This document shows, one piece after another, positions 45,648 through 54,816 of a stretch of DNA of 64,000 nt (positions are counted from its first letter, which is position 1; each line of letters opens with the position of its first letter). The stretch is from Halobacillus sp. A5 (GTDB lineage: Bacteria > Bacillota > Bacilli > Bacillales > Halobacillaceae). Below the pieces are notes generated by a model. That model ran no database searches and had not been told where the DNA came from. It worked only from the letters and a program-made list of their open reading frames with translations. The stretch covers positions 310,001 through 374,000 of the forward strand of contig NZ_JAIZEO010000003.1 in the NCBI RefSeq assembly GCF_024189315.1, written 5' to 3'. The position numbers and the translations under genes are program-made.

Positions 45648-46691
45648 ATGAAAGCCCTCAATTTATATGACAGACAGGATTTGAGATTTGAAGAAACTAA
45701 GAAACCTGTAATTGAAAAAGAAGATGAAGTCATAATTAAAGTGAAGGCTGCTGGAATCTGCGGGTCGGACCTTTCCCGCTATAAGAAGCTGGGTCCTTAT
45801 GTGGAAGGAATGACCTTTGGGCATGAATTTGCCGGAGAAGTCGCAGAGGCAGGCACCGGGGTAAGCCACATTAAAAGAGGAGATCGTGTTGCGGGGTGCC
45901 CTGCATACTATTGTGGAACGTGTGAGAGCTGTAAGAAAGGAGAATTATCACGCTGTGAAAACCTTACTGTTATCGGTGCACGACACCCCGGAGCTTATGC
46001 AGAATATGTTAAGCTCCCATCAGAAAATGTTGTACTTCTTCCGGATGAGGTGGATTATGACACTGCAGCTTTAATTGAGCCATCCGCCGTTGTTGCCCAT
46101 GGCTTTTACCGTACGAACCTTAAGCCGGGATCGGAAGTGGCTGTAATGGGGTGTGGGAGTATCGGTCTGCTCGCCATCCAATGGGCAAAGATTTTCGGAG
46201 CAAAAAAAGTGTATGCTATTGATATTGATGAAACAAAGCTCGAGACGGCAAAGCTGCTCGGCGCAGACGTAGTGATGAATTCAAAGGAGAAAACAGCTTA
46301 TGATCAAATCCGGGAGTATACGGATGGTCAAGGTGTGGACGCTGCAATTGAATCTGCCGGCTCCCCAGTCACATCAGCCCAGGTGCTTGCTCTTCCTAAA
46401 AAAGGCGGAGAGGTTGTCTTTATGGGAATACCTTACGCTGATATTCAGATCGAACGTTTTTATTTTGAGCGTATCGTACGGAATGAGTTAAGAGTTTTAG
46501 GTTCCTGGAACGCTATTTCTTCTCCATTTCCCGGTAAGGAATGGGGGGCTAGCGTTCATTATATGAGCACTGGTCAGATTAACGTGGCTCCTATGATTTC
46601 TCATCGTAAACCTCTAAAAGAAGGACCTGAAATGTTTGACCGAATCGTCAATAACAAAGGATCGTATGTAAAGGTTATTTTTCACCCTTAA
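45648..46691 (+). CDS. gatD: Galactitol-1-phosphate 5-dehydrogenase
   Basis: A 347-residue zinc medium-chain dehydrogenase. Catalytic zinc ligands CGSDL and FGHEFAG, structural zinc CGTCESCKKGELSRC and NAD motif GCGSIGLLA are present. The C-terminal GSWNAISSPFPGKEW resembles the GatD-specific GSWMNYSSPWPGQEW of E. coli, from memory. It converts galactitol 1-phosphate to tagatose 6-phosphate. tagatose-6-phosphate kinase and aldolase genes are not present in the window. Confidence 0.87.
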   Translation: MKALNLYDRQDLRFEETKKPVIEKEDEVIIKVKAAGICGSDLSRYKKLGPYVEGMTFGHEFAGEVAEAGTGVSHIKRGDRVAGCPAYYCGTCESCKKGELSRCENLTVIGARHPGAYAEYVKLPSENVVLLPDEVDYDTAALIEPSAVVAHGFYRTNLKPGSEVAVMGCGSIGLLAIQWAKIFGAKKVYAIDIDETKLETAKLLGADVVMNSKEKTAYDQIREYTDGQGVDAAIESAGSPVTSAQVLALPKKGGEVVFMGIPYADIQIERFYFERIVRNELRVLGSWNAISSPFPGKEWGASVHYMSTGQINVAPMISHRKPLKEGPEMFDRIVNNKGSYVKVIFHP

Positions 46692-46752
46692 GAAACCCTC
46701 TTACTATTTCCTTTGCACCGTCTCTTTTTACAAGACTATGTTGAAGCTTCTT

Positions 46753-46790
46753 ATTTAAAAAATCTGCCCCGTTAAAGGGCAGATTTTCAT
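46753..46790. terminator. Bidirectional terminator between gatD and yflT
   Basis: AAAATCTGCCC (46759-46769) pairs with GGGCAGATTTT (46777-46787). The minus strand has the longer T run. Confidence 0.87.
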
Positions 46791-46798
46791 CCCTGCTG

Positions 46799-47146
46799 TT
46801 AAACAAGCAGGCTTTCTATATTTTTATCACTGGTTACGATTAGAAGCACTTTGCCTTCATCCATGTCTTCTTCGTATTCATGAGCATCTTCTTCAGATAA
46901 GCCGATTTCCTGTAACTTGGCCCTCAGCTCGTCACCTTTTTTGCTGAAGATGTTACTTACTACAGTTTTTACATCCTGCTCAGATAGACCAATGGTATTG
47001 GCATTTACATTGTTCGCGATGCGGCTCGTCCGGTCGTCATCATGAGTTAGAATGTAAATATCTTTACTGTTTACTCCATTGCGCTGAAGTTTTTTTACGT
47101 CTTCCATGACGGTCTCGTCGTTTATATACTCTTTAATAAATGGCAT
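46799..47146 (-). CDS. yflT: YflT-like general stress protein
   Basis: A 115-residue soluble protein of the YflT/GSP17M type. It opens with MPFIKEYINDETVMEDVKKL and the segment GVNSKDIYILTHDDDRTSRI is typical. Very acidic. CTAAGGAGAG precedes the ATG. A sigma-B-type promoter lies about 50 nt upstream (47196-47221), which agrees with stress control of yflT in B. subtilis. Biochemical function is unknown for the family. Confidence 0.8.
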   Translation of the reverse strand: MPFIKEYINDETVMEDVKKLQRNGVNSKDIYILTHDDDRTSRIANNVNANTIGLSEQDVKTVVSNIFSKKGDELRAKLQEIGLSEEDAHEYEEDMDEGKVLLIVTSDKNIESLLV

Positions 47147-47195
47147 GTTTATACTCTCCTTAGTAAAATGAATAGATTAACTATCTACCACACTA

Positions 47196-47221
47196 CTTCC
47201 CGCGTATATTCATCTTAAAAC
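47196..47221 (-). promoter_or_regulatory. Candidate sigma-B promoter of yflT
   Basis: On the minus strand GTTTTA, a 14-nt spacer and GGGAAG resemble the sigma-B consensus GTTTAA-N12-15-GGGTAT. Confidence 0.5.
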
Positions 47222-47271
47222 ATGCCATTGTATACCAGCTAGACAGCAGCGGTCTGCTATGAGGTGCCTGC

Positions 47272-49722
47272 TTAGTTGAGCTTTCCTTTAATTTCGTATA
47301 TGTCAACAGAATGAGCAGAACTAGAAACAGGAAGTTGGCCTTTTTTGCTTCTTAGTTCTTTGTCATCTTCAAGTAAAGGCAGAAGCTTTACATTATTCGG
47401 TGTCTCTTGATTATAAAGGTCGAACAAATCAACTGTTTGATCCTCTCCCCCTTGATTCACGACGACAACTACTTTGTTCTGAGGAAGCCGGCGTTCATAT
47501 ACAAGTACATTATCGTCGGAATGAATAACGTCAAACTCCCCTTTCGTTAAGGCTGGATGGTCTTTTCTCATTTCTATTAACTCTTGATAATGAGATTTCA
47601 ACTCCAGGTTTTGATCTTCTTCATTCCATGGCATCATCTCACGATAATAACGGTCCTTCCATTCATCTACAAGGTTGTGGTCTCCACTTTGAGACAATCC
47701 TACTTCATCACCATAATAAATAATAGGTGCTCCTGGAAGAGTAAACTGCAAAGCAGCTGCGTCTTTTACAGTATTGACATTGCCATCTGCTTCATAAATG
47801 AACCTGGGCATATCATGATTGTCTAGGAACGTAGCCGGAACAAATTCATCATGATAGGAGTCAAAGATGGTTTCAAGAGAAGAACCGAGTTCCTTCATAC
47901 TTCCTTCGTTTATCATTGCATCATAAATAGCTGACTGTGTTTCAAAATCGATGGCTCCATCAAGTTTCCCCTTATAAGAATTTATTTTCTCTAAATCATC
48001 CCACACTTCTCCGAAGATAAAGGCGTCTGGATCATTCTGCTTTACTTTATGGCGGAAATCCACCCAGAAACTGTGGCTTGGACCCTTAGCATAGTCGAGA
48101 CGAAACCCATCCACGCCAATCTCATCCATCCAGAATGGTACAACGGTATCGAGCATATAATCTCTTGTTTCCAGATGGTCATTATTTAATTCAGGAAGTT
48201 CCTGAACGCCTTCAAACGTCTCATACTCATCCGGCCATTCTGTGAACGTAAACCAGTCGTAGTAATCACTATTTTCTCCCTGCTCAATAGTATCCTGGAA
48301 AAAATTATGCTTCTCAGACACATGATTAGGAACAAGATCATAGACGACTTTCATATTTCTTTCGTGAGCTGAATCTACTAATTCTTTCATAAGCTCATTG
48401 CTTCCAAATCTATTATCGACCTTTAAAAAATCAGTAGGATGATATCCGTGTGAATATGGTCCTTCATAAATAGGGGAGATCCACAATGTATTGACACCGA
48501 GACTCTCAATATAATCCAGTTTCTCAATGACACCCTGCAAGTCTCCGCCCATCCAGCCTTTTAACCTTTCCTCCTCAGGCAGGGCAGGGTCAACGGACGT
48601 GTTATTGCTTTCCTCTCCGTCATGAAAACGATCAACAAACACCTGATAAATAATCGATTCTTCAGCCCAGTCAGGAGATTCATAATCGTCTACATAATAA
48701 GCAAATTCAGTAGCATCTTCGGCACTTAATTCATTGTTATCAGCGAATTGAGAACCAATACTTTGTGAGTTCCATACATCTGTTTTATATTTTACTCTAG
48801 TTTCATTTTTCTGCTTTGGTATTTTCCCTTCAAGCAAAGAAGTTTGCAGGCCATCCTCATCTGTTTCTGTTTCCTTCACTACTAACGGTACCGTTTCTCC
48901 ATTTTCTGCTTCTGCACGCTTTCCTGAAGGTATAGAGCCGTCTGTCGTGTAGTATACAGCCCCTTCATCAATAGGACCAAAATGTTCAACTGAGACTTCA
49001 ATCGTGGTTTTATCCTGCTGGTCAGGCGTATAAGGGTCATGATTAAAACTGTGAGAGACATTTTGAGCCACAGGAACGGTTTCCCAGGCTTTCACTTCAT
49101 CTTCATACGTTTTATTATCTTCTGTGAATACGGCCTTTCGATTCGTATCAATTTTTTCTTTATAAGAATGGCCGCCTAAACTGTACATGTATTCCAGTGT
49201 TTCCCCTGCTTCCCCTCTTACATCTAATTGGTAGTGATCTTCCCCTGCTTTTTCCATCGGGCTGGCGGAATAGTTAAAATTGTTCTGATTAGATGCAACT
49301 GCAGGTGTTACCCAATCCGGTGTGTCTTCAGGAACTTTTAAATGTAATGTTAAACTTCCTGAGGTAGTATCGGCCAGTTTCACATCTACATTACGTTCAT
49401 CCTCAGGATCAAACGTGAAAATATAATCGCCATCCTGAGGAGGTGTAAATTCTAAATTACTGCCTTCCATCCAGGTTCCATCGTACACGTACTTAAATTC
49501 AACAGCTTTTCCTCCTTCAAGCGCGATTGGTTCGCTTATCCATTTCCCTTGATCATATGTAAGCGGATTGTTATTCGATGACCAATCGATAGAATCAGCA
49601 TTTCCCCGGAGCACGACGGAGTCATAGCTGCTCTCATCAGCATTAACCGTATTTAGTGCAAGCGGTTGCGCAAAAACAAATAAAAAAAACAGAAATCCAA
49701 CAGCAAAAATAAAGTTTTTCAA
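47272..49722 (-). CDS. Exported GH13 alpha-amylase/pullulanase-type glycosidase
   Basis: An 816-residue secreted enzyme. The signal peptide is MKNFIFAVGFLFFLFVFAQP to about NADE. Residues 30-330 hold beta-rich carbohydrate-binding modules, one starting VVLRGNADSIDWSSNNNPLT. The catalytic barrel starts at SIIYQVFVDRFHDG. The four GH13 regions are VYDLVPNHVSE, DGFRLDYAKG (nucleophile Asp), FGEVWDD (acid Glu) and FLDNHDMPRF (Asp). A beta domain closes the C-terminus. It starts at TTG behind AAGGGGTGG. A cre site covers the promoter. Alpha-amylase and neopullulanase are equally possible activities. Confidence 0.88.
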   Translation of the reverse strand: MKNFIFAVGFLFFLFVFAQPLALNTVNADESSYDSVVLRGNADSIDWSSNNNPLTYDQGKWISEPIALEGGKAVEFKYVYDGTWMEGSNLEFTPPQDGDYIFTFDPEDERNVDVKLADTTSGSLTLHLKVPEDTPDWVTPAVASNQNNFNYSASPMEKAGEDHYQLDVRGEAGETLEYMYSLGGHSYKEKIDTNRKAVFTEDNKTYEDEVKAWETVPVAQNVSHSFNHDPYTPDQQDKTTIEVSVEHFGPIDEGAVYYTTDGSIPSGKRAEAENGETVPLVVKETETDEDGLQTSLLEGKIPKQKNETRVKYKTDVWNSQSIGSQFADNNELSAEDATEFAYYVDDYESPDWAEESIIYQVFVDRFHDGEESNNTSVDPALPEEERLKGWMGGDLQGVIEKLDYIESLGVNTLWISPIYEGPYSHGYHPTDFLKVDNRFGSNELMKELVDSAHERNMKVVYDLVPNHVSEKHNFFQDTIEQGENSDYYDWFTFTEWPDEYETFEGVQELPELNNDHLETRDYMLDTVVPFWMDEIGVDGFRLDYAKGPSHSFWVDFRHKVKQNDPDAFIFGEVWDDLEKINSYKGKLDGAIDFETQSAIYDAMINEGSMKELGSSLETIFDSYHDEFVPATFLDNHDMPRFIYEADGNVNTVKDAAALQFTLPGAPIIYYGDEVGLSQSGDHNLVDEWKDRYYREMMPWNEEDQNLELKSHYQELIEMRKDHPALTKGEFDVIHSDDNVLVYERRLPQNKVVVVVNQGGEDQTVDLFDLYNQETPNNVKLLPLLEDDKELRSKKGQLPVSSSAHSVDIYEIKGKLN

Positions 49723-49744
49723 GTTAAATCCACCCCTTCTAAAG

Positions 49745-49786
49745 TGTAATCGCTTTCATAATATATAAGTTTTTCACAAAAGTCTA
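49745..49786 (-). promoter_or_regulatory. Amylase promoter with a perfect cre site
   Basis: On the minus strand -35 TAGACT (49786-49781), 17 nt, -10 TATTAT (49763-49758). TGTAATCGCTTTCA at 49745-49758 (given on the plus strand) matches TGWNANCGNTNWCA at every position and overlaps the -10 box and start point. CcpA repression in glucose is expected. Confidence 0.8.
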
Positions 49787-49812
49787 TAGTTCATTTAACT
49801 TAATAAAACAAA

Positions 49813-50943
49813 TTACGGTCTTCCACTGTGTAGAAGTATTTCAAGTAGATCCTCAGCTAAGCTTCTGACATCCTCAAGGGTTTGCTCCATCCCAAATGAA
49901 ATCCGGAGAAAGGTAGCTGCCTTCTCCTCAGAGATTCCCATAGATAATAAAGTGGGGGAGGGACCATTTGATTTTGACTGACACGCGCTTCCAGTAGAGA
50001 AGGAATAGCCTATGCGATTTGCTTCAAGCAATACATGCTGGGAATTCATTTCTTTGATGCATATTCCAATAATAGGAATTGAGGAGGCAACGTTTGATCC
50101 TAAAACCTCGACTCTATGATTCCTTGCATTTAAATTTTTAAAGAACTCTTTTTTTAACTGTTGAAAATGGTCCTGGCAGCGGGGAAGGTTAGACAGCCTC
50201 TCGTTAGCAGCCGTAGTAAACGCAGCAATCCCAGGAGTATTTAAAGTTCCCGGTCGAATGCCGTTTTCATGAGTTACATTTGGCAAAAAAGGCAGGATTG
50301 AAATGGATGGATGTATATATAAAGCTCCTACTCCTTTAGGGCCGTAGATTTTGTGACTGGAAATTGTAAAGCTGTCCACAAGAGAAGAGAATGTACTTAA
50401 ATCAATTTTTCCAAAAGACTGGACACAATCGCTGTGAAGCAGGATGTCATTTTCTTTGCAAATCTTATGGATTTTTTCGATCGGATTAATACTGCCTATG
50501 TCAGAATTTACGTGTTGAATGGATATGAGGGATGTATCTTCACGAATTAATCGTTTTAATTCCTCAAGATTTACTATACCTTCTTTTGTTAAAGGAACTT
50601 CGCTCACAATAAAACCTTGTTTGCTAAGCTTAGTGGTCACGTTCTTAATGGACGAATGTTCTCCTGCAGAAATTATAATATGTCTTCCTTTACTCGCCTC
50701 TGCCAGAGAATGGATGGCTATCATGTTGCTTTCTGTTCCTCCACTTGTAAAGGTGAGGCCTTGGGGGTCAGCTCCCAAAAGGCCAGCTAAGGTTGTACGA
50801 CAATACTCCACCAGTGTGTCTGCCTTAGTGCCGACATCATGAAGACTTTTCGTATTCCCATAATAATCCTGAGAAGCTTTTATATAAGCTTGTAAGGCTT
50901 CATTACTTATCGGACAGGTTGCAGCAAAATCAAAGTATTTCAT
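49813..50943 (-). CDS. nifS: Cysteine desulfurase of the NAD-synthesis type
   Basis: A 376-residue PLP enzyme releasing sulfur from cysteine. The PLP Lys is in TISSHKIYGPKGVGALY, and the His in SAGEHSSI stacks on the cofactor. The persulfide Cys is in STGSACQSKSNGPSP. It is transcribed divergently from nadBCA. In B. subtilis the same arrangement supplies sulfur for the iron-sulfur cluster of NadA. The regulator gene nadR (yrxA), usually next to it, is not in the window. Only 90 nt separate its stop from the amylase start, with no clear terminator. Confidence 0.88.
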   Translation of the reverse strand: MKYFDFAATCPISNEALQAYIKASQDYYGNTKSLHDVGTKADTLVEYCRTTLAGLLGADPQGLTFTSGGTESNMIAIHSLAEASKGRHIIISAGEHSSIKNVTTKLSKQGFIVSEVPLTKEGIVNLEELKRLIREDTSLISIQHVNSDIGSINPIEKIHKICKENDILLHSDCVQSFGKIDLSTFSSLVDSFTISSHKIYGPKGVGALYIHPSISILPFLPNVTHENGIRPGTLNTPGIAAFTTAANERLSNLPRCQDHFQQLKKEFFKNLNARNHRVEVLGSNVASSIPIIGICIKEMNSQHVLLEANRIGYSFSTGSACQSKSNGPSPTLLSMGISEEKAATFLRISFGMEQTLEDVRSLAEDLLEILLHSGRP

Positions 50944-50968
50944 TTTTGACCACCTTTAATTAAAAGTC

Positions 50969-51011
50969 TTGTAATCTATTTAAATATATGTAAATATAAG
51001 TGTCAATACAC
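50969..51011. promoter_or_regulatory. Divergent nifS/nadB promoter region with operator-like inverted repeat
   Basis: GTGTCAATACAC (51000-51011) is an inverted repeat. On the minus strand it contains TTGACA, a perfect -35 for nifS, with TTAAAT 17 nt on. On the plus strand TTGTAA (50969-50974) may be the nadB -35. A niacin-responsive NadR/NiaR repressor acts at this place in relatives; binding here is inferred. Confidence 0.5.
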
Positions 51012-51034
51012 ATGTAAAGTAAAGGTGAATGATT

Positions 51035-52597
51035 ATGAGGGAATCAAATGTCATTATAGTAGGGAGCGGCATAGCTGCGCTGCAGCTTGCCGTACAACTT
51101 CCCAGGCACTTAAATGTGATTGTTATCACAAAGTCACGTATGAAAGAAAGTAATTCTTCTCTGGCTCAAGGGGGAATAGCTGCAGCCATTGGTTCAAAAG
51201 ATAATCCCTGTTTCCATTATGCAGATACCTTAGAAGCAGGAAGAAATATTAATAATAAGATGACAGTTCGTCACGTAACCAGTAAAGCACCAAAAATTAT
51301 TCAAGAGCTTACAGAATTTCGATGCAGGTTTGATCGGGAGAATAACAATAAGATTCAGCTTGGAAAAGAAGGCGCGCACAGTCATTCGCGGATTATACAT
51401 GGAGGGGGAGACCAAACAGGAGCTGCAATCATAGAGTGTTTGGTCAAAAGAATGGGACCTAATATACATGTGTTAGAAGAAGAATGTGTTTACGAACTCC
51501 TAATAAATCGTGAGGGCCGATGCTTTGGAGTAAATACATTTGGTAAGAATAGTGAATTACACACTTTTGTGGCACCTCACGTAGTGCTGGCTACAGGAGG
51601 ATGCGGCCAGCTTTACAGATTCACCTCTAATTCAAGGCTGGCGACAGGAGAGGGGATCGCTCTAGCATATTGGGCTGGTGCAAAGATAAAGGATATGGAA
51701 TTTATTCAATTTCACCCGACACTCCTATTTAACGAGGGTCAGGCACACGGACTTATATCAGAAGCTGTTCGGGGTGAAGGAGCCAGACTGGTAGATGAGG
51801 GGGGAAAGTATCTTATGGATGGGATTCATCCACTAAGAGATTTAGCTCCCCGTCATATAGTAGCTCAAGCAATTTATCATAAACTGCACGAGGGAAAATC
51901 AATTTACTTAGATGTTCGTCCTGTGTCTAATTTTGAAAAGCGGTTTCCGGCAGTGTCAGAATTGTGCCGTAAAAATCAACTTTATGAAAGAATTCCTGTC
52001 GCACCAGGATGTCATTTTCTAATGGGAGGGATCGAGACGGATCTGGAAGGAAAGACAAGTATAGCAGGGCTGTATGCTATTGGCGAAGCAGCTTGTACCG
52101 GCCTTCATGGAGCTAACCGCCTGGCAAGTAATTCTTTACTTGAAGCATTGGTTTTTGGGAAAAGACTTGCGCAATATATAGGAAATCAAAAGACTGTAAT
52201 TAAGTTTAATACGAGCCAAGCTCCAAAGGTGAAGACTGCTTGGGAAATTTCCAGTCTTTCTTTACCGAAAATAAAAGATATTCAATTTCAAATGATGCAA
52301 AATGTAGGAATTGTTCGTACGGGAGCTTCACTACGTCAACAGTTAGAGTGGATAGATTCCTTTGAATTAAAAAAGTGGGTCAATATAGATTTTGCTAACC
52401 TGACCGAAAAACAATGGCAGATTATTTCGATGCTTCAAGTTTGCTATTTAATTACCAGGGGAGCTTTGGATCGGACGGAAAGCCGGGGAGGACATTACAG
52501 GAGCGATTTTCCACTTGAATCAGAAAAATGGTTGGATAAACGGATCACTCACTTACGTATAGAAAGAAGGAAAAGTTATGAACAATCTAAGGCTTAA
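51035..52597 (+). CDS. nadB: L-aspartate oxidase
   Basis: A 520-residue FAD enzyme oxidising aspartate to iminoaspartate, the first step of NAD synthesis. The FAD motif is VIIVGSGIAALQLA, followed by NSSLAQGGIAAAIG, HSRIIHGGGDQTG and EFIQFHPTLL. The second ATG (51035) is 7 nt from AAAGGTG; the first (51029) is too close. It overlaps nadC by 20 nt. Length is close to other Bacillus NadB proteins. Confidence 0.92.
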   Translation: MRESNVIIVGSGIAALQLAVQLPRHLNVIVITKSRMKESNSSLAQGGIAAAIGSKDNPCFHYADTLEAGRNINNKMTVRHVTSKAPKIIQELTEFRCRFDRENNNKIQLGKEGAHSHSRIIHGGGDQTGAAIIECLVKRMGPNIHVLEEECVYELLINREGRCFGVNTFGKNSELHTFVAPHVVLATGGCGQLYRFTSNSRLATGEGIALAYWAGAKIKDMEFIQFHPTLLFNEGQAHGLISEAVRGEGARLVDEGGKYLMDGIHPLRDLAPRHIVAQAIYHKLHEGKSIYLDVRPVSNFEKRFPAVSELCRKNQLYERIPVAPGCHFLMGGIETDLEGKTSIAGLYAIGEAACTGLHGANRLASNSLLEALVFGKRLAQYIGNQKTVIKFNTSQAPKVKTAWEISSLSLPKIKDIQFQMMQNVGIVRTGASLRQQLEWIDSFELKKWVNIDFANLTEKQWQIISMLQVCYLITRGALDRTESRGGHYRSDFPLESEKWLDKRITHLRIERRKSYEQSKA

Positions 52598-53429
52598 ACA
52601 ATCCCTGGAGCATTTTTTAATTGAGGATATAGGAGACGGGGATGTAACGAGTGACTATTTATTTGAAGACGGGGAGTCGGAGATTGAGTTTCTAGTTAAA
52701 CAGCCAGGCATATTCTGCGGCGGACAAATTATTACTTCAGGATTCCAACTACTGGATCCCTCAGTCGAAGTAAAACTATTGAAGGAAGATGGCGCCGAGA
52801 CAGCTCCAGGTGAAATACTCGCTCATGTAAAAGGTAAACAATCGAGCCTATTAAAAGGGGAAAGGGTAATTTTAAATTTAATTCAACGAATGAGTGGAAT
52901 CGCGACGCTAACTGCTAAAGCGGTGGCAATTTTACAGAGTAAACATACTAGAATTTGTGACACTCGTAAGACGACTCCTGGACTTAGGATGTTCGAGAAA
53001 TATGCCGTCAGACAAGGAGGAGGCTTTAATCATAGGATTGGACTTTATGATGCTGCAATGATTAAGGATAACCATATTGCTTTTGCTGGTTCGATAACAA
53101 AAGCAGTAGAGCGTCTGCGCCTGAAACTAGGTCACATGGTGAAAATTGAGGTGGAAACGGAAACTGAAGAGCAGGTGAAAGAAGCAGTAGAAGCAGGAGT
53201 TGACTGCATAATGTTTGATAATCGAGGAATTGATGAGATTAATAAATTTATTGAACTTATTCCTCCCCACATTACGACGGAAGCTTCTGGTGGCATTACC
53301 ATAGAAGATTTAGATGATTATAGATATTGCGGGGTTGATTACATTTCCTTAGGCTACTTAACTCATTCTGCTGCCTCTTTAGATATTAGTGTGAGCGATT
53401 GCAAGAACAATAGGAGGAATGATAAATGA
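52578..53429 (+). CDS. nadC: Nicotinate-nucleotide pyrophosphorylase (quinolinate phosphoribosyltransferase)
   Basis: A 283-residue enzyme making nicotinate mononucleotide from quinolinate and PRPP. Signature blocks: [54 protein letters not shown] and TTEASGGI. It starts inside nadB (20-nt overlap) and overlaps nadA by 4 nt, so the three genes are translationally coupled. Confidence 0.94.
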   Translation: MNNLRLKQSLEHFLIEDIGDGDVTSDYLFEDGESEIEFLVKQPGIFCGGQIITSGFQLLDPSVEVKLLKEDGAETAPGEILAHVKGKQSSLLKGERVILNLIQRMSGIATLTAKAVAILQSKHTRICDTRKTTPGLRMFEKYAVRQGGGFNHRIGLYDAAMIKDNHIAFAGSITKAVERLRLKLGHMVKIEVETETEEQVKEAVEAGVDCIMFDNRGIDEINKFIELIPPHITTEASGGITIEDLDDYRYCGVDYISLGYLTHSAASLDISVSDCKNNRRNDK

Positions 53430-54532
53430 ATATTTTTGAAAAGCTGGAGACATCTAGTCCCACATTACCCAAACAATATAACGAAATGAATGCAAATGAG
53501 CTGATATATCGCATACGTACTATTAAGGAAAAAATGGGGACAAAGTTATTTTTGCCTGGCCATCATTATCAAAAAGATGAAGTAATAGAGTTTGCGGATG
53601 TACGAGGTGATTCTTTAAAGCTGGCTCAAATTTCTGCAAGTCATCATGATGCGGAGGCGATTGTTTTTTGTGGTGTTCATTTTATGGCTGAGACTACAGA
53701 TATTTTAACGGGAGAGGATCAAAAAGTATACCTTCCTGACATGAGAGCAGGTTGCTCAATGGCTGACATGGCCAGCTTCGATCAGACGGAAAAAGCTTGG
53801 AGTAAGCTGATGGAGGAGTTTGAGGATACGATTGTCCCCCTCACTTATGTTAACTCTACGGCAGCTATTAAAGCATTTGTTGGTGAGCATGGCGGGGCTA
53901 CTGTTACTTCTTCCAATGCAGAGAAAATGCTTAAATGGGCATTCACGCAGAAAGAACGCATTTTATTTTTGCCGGACCAGCACCTTGGCAGGAACACCGC
54001 GTATAAATTAGGGGTGCCGCTTAAACAGATGGCCGTATGGGATCCTTTAAATGAAGAGCTTCTATATGAAGGGGACAAGAGTGAAGTAAGGGTGATATTA
54101 TGGAAGGGTCATTGTTCAGTACATGAAAATTTCACAGTAGCAAATGTTCACCATGTTCGTGAAACCTATCATGATATGAACGTAATTGTTCACCCTGAAT
54201 GCAGAAGAGAGGTTGTAGCACTATCAGATAAAGCAGGATCCACTAACTACATTATTGATACAATTGCTCAAGCTCCTTCTGGAAGTTCATGGGCCATTGG
54301 TACAGAGATGAATCTCGTTAACCGGATCATTCGTCAGCACCCGGACAAGCATATTATCTCTCTGAACCCTAACATGTGTCCATGCTTAACAATGAACCGT
54401 ATAGATCTGCCTCACTTAGCGTGGTCTTTAGACTCAATAGCTGCGGGACGCCCGGTTAATCGAATTACTGTCAACAAAAGTACAGCTTTGCAAGCTGGTA
54501 AAGCTCTTAAAAGAATGTTAACCAGAGCTTAA
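53426..54532 (+). CDS. nadA: Quinolinate synthase
   Basis: A 368-residue iron-sulfur enzyme condensing iminoaspartate with dihydroxyacetone phosphate. Cluster cysteines appear in [19 protein letters not shown] and [23 protein letters not shown] and [14 protein letters not shown] are conserved active-site segments. The length equals B. subtilis NadA. Start overlaps nadC stop (ATGA). The [4Fe-4S] cluster is probably served by the divergent nifS product. Confidence 0.94.
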   Translation: MNIFEKLETSSPTLPKQYNEMNANELIYRIRTIKEKMGTKLFLPGHHYQKDEVIEFADVRGDSLKLAQISASHHDAEAIVFCGVHFMAETTDILTGEDQKVYLPDMRAGCSMADMASFDQTEKAWSKLMEEFEDTIVPLTYVNSTAAIKAFVGEHGGATVTSSNAEKMLKWAFTQKERILFLPDQHLGRNTAYKLGVPLKQMAVWDPLNEELLYEGDKSEVRVILWKGHCSVHENFTVANVHHVRETYHDMNVIVHPECRREVVALSDKAGSTNYIIDTIAQAPSGSSWAIGTEMNLVNRIIRQHPDKHIISLNPNMCPCLTMNRIDLPHLAWSLDSIAAGRPVNRITVNKSTALQAGKALKRMLTRA

Positions 54533-54541
54533 AAAGAGCAT

Positions 54542-54565
54542 AATACAGCTTCCTGTATTTATTTA
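54542..54565 (+). terminator. Terminator after nadA
   Basis: AATACAG (54542-54548) pairs with CTGTATT (54553-54559), with an AT-rich tail TATTTAAT. A stronger stem follows at 54607-54636. Confidence 0.5.
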
Positions 54566-54606
54566 ATATAGTCAAATTTCAGAACCCACAATTATGCCGG
54601 CAAAGG

Positions 54607-54641
54607 AGGCAGGGAAGCGAGTTGTGTTCCCTGCCTTCTTT
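54607..54641. terminator. Hairpin between nadA and the peptide gene
   Basis: AGGCAGGGAA (54607-54616) pairs perfectly with TTCCCTGCCT (54627-54636). On the minus strand it starts 22 nt after the peptide stop; T tracts on both sides are short (TTCTTTCC on plus, CCTTTG on minus). It may end both transcripts. Confidence 0.6.
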
Positions 54642-54657
54642 CCGCTGCATGAAAGAC

Positions 54658-54816
54658 CTATCCTATTCCTCCATCACCGGGATCATTGGACAGTAATTCG
54701 ACGATCGAGCCGATCCCTCCATCCCCAGGGTCGCGCTTGGCAGTCGCAGTGTCTCCCGTTGAAAAAGTCCAAACTAAACTAAGTGAAACTAATAGACATA
54801 GTACCCACTTTCGCAT
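54658..54816 (-). CDS. Secreted signalling-peptide precursor (AimP/Phr-like)
   Basis: A 52-codon gene too short for usual gene finders. Its ATG (54816) follows the receptor stop codon (54819-54817) with no gap, and its ribosome site AGGAGGGG lies within the last codons of the receptor. The product has a basic start and hydrophobic signal region (MRKWVLCLLVSLSLVWTFST), an Ala/Thr stretch, and then the octapeptide DPGDGGIG twice: residues 29-36 and 45-52, the latter being the exact C-terminus. The signal sequence with C-terminal pheromone, coupled to a helical-repeat receptor, is the classical RRNPP layout (AimR-AimP, Rap-Phr, PlcR-PapR). Expected mature form: DPGDGGIG or its last six residues. 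No sequence match could be run. Confidence 0.82.
   Translation of the reverse strand: MRKWVLCLLVSLSLVWTFSTGDTATAKRDPGDGGIGSIVELLSNDPGDGGIG

Noticed and set aside
54594-54782. 62-codon plus-strand frame after nadA
   Set aside because: It is antisense to the peptide precursor gene, lacks a ribosome site and has no recognisable features, whereas the minus-strand frame has a ribosome site, a signal sequence and repeats.
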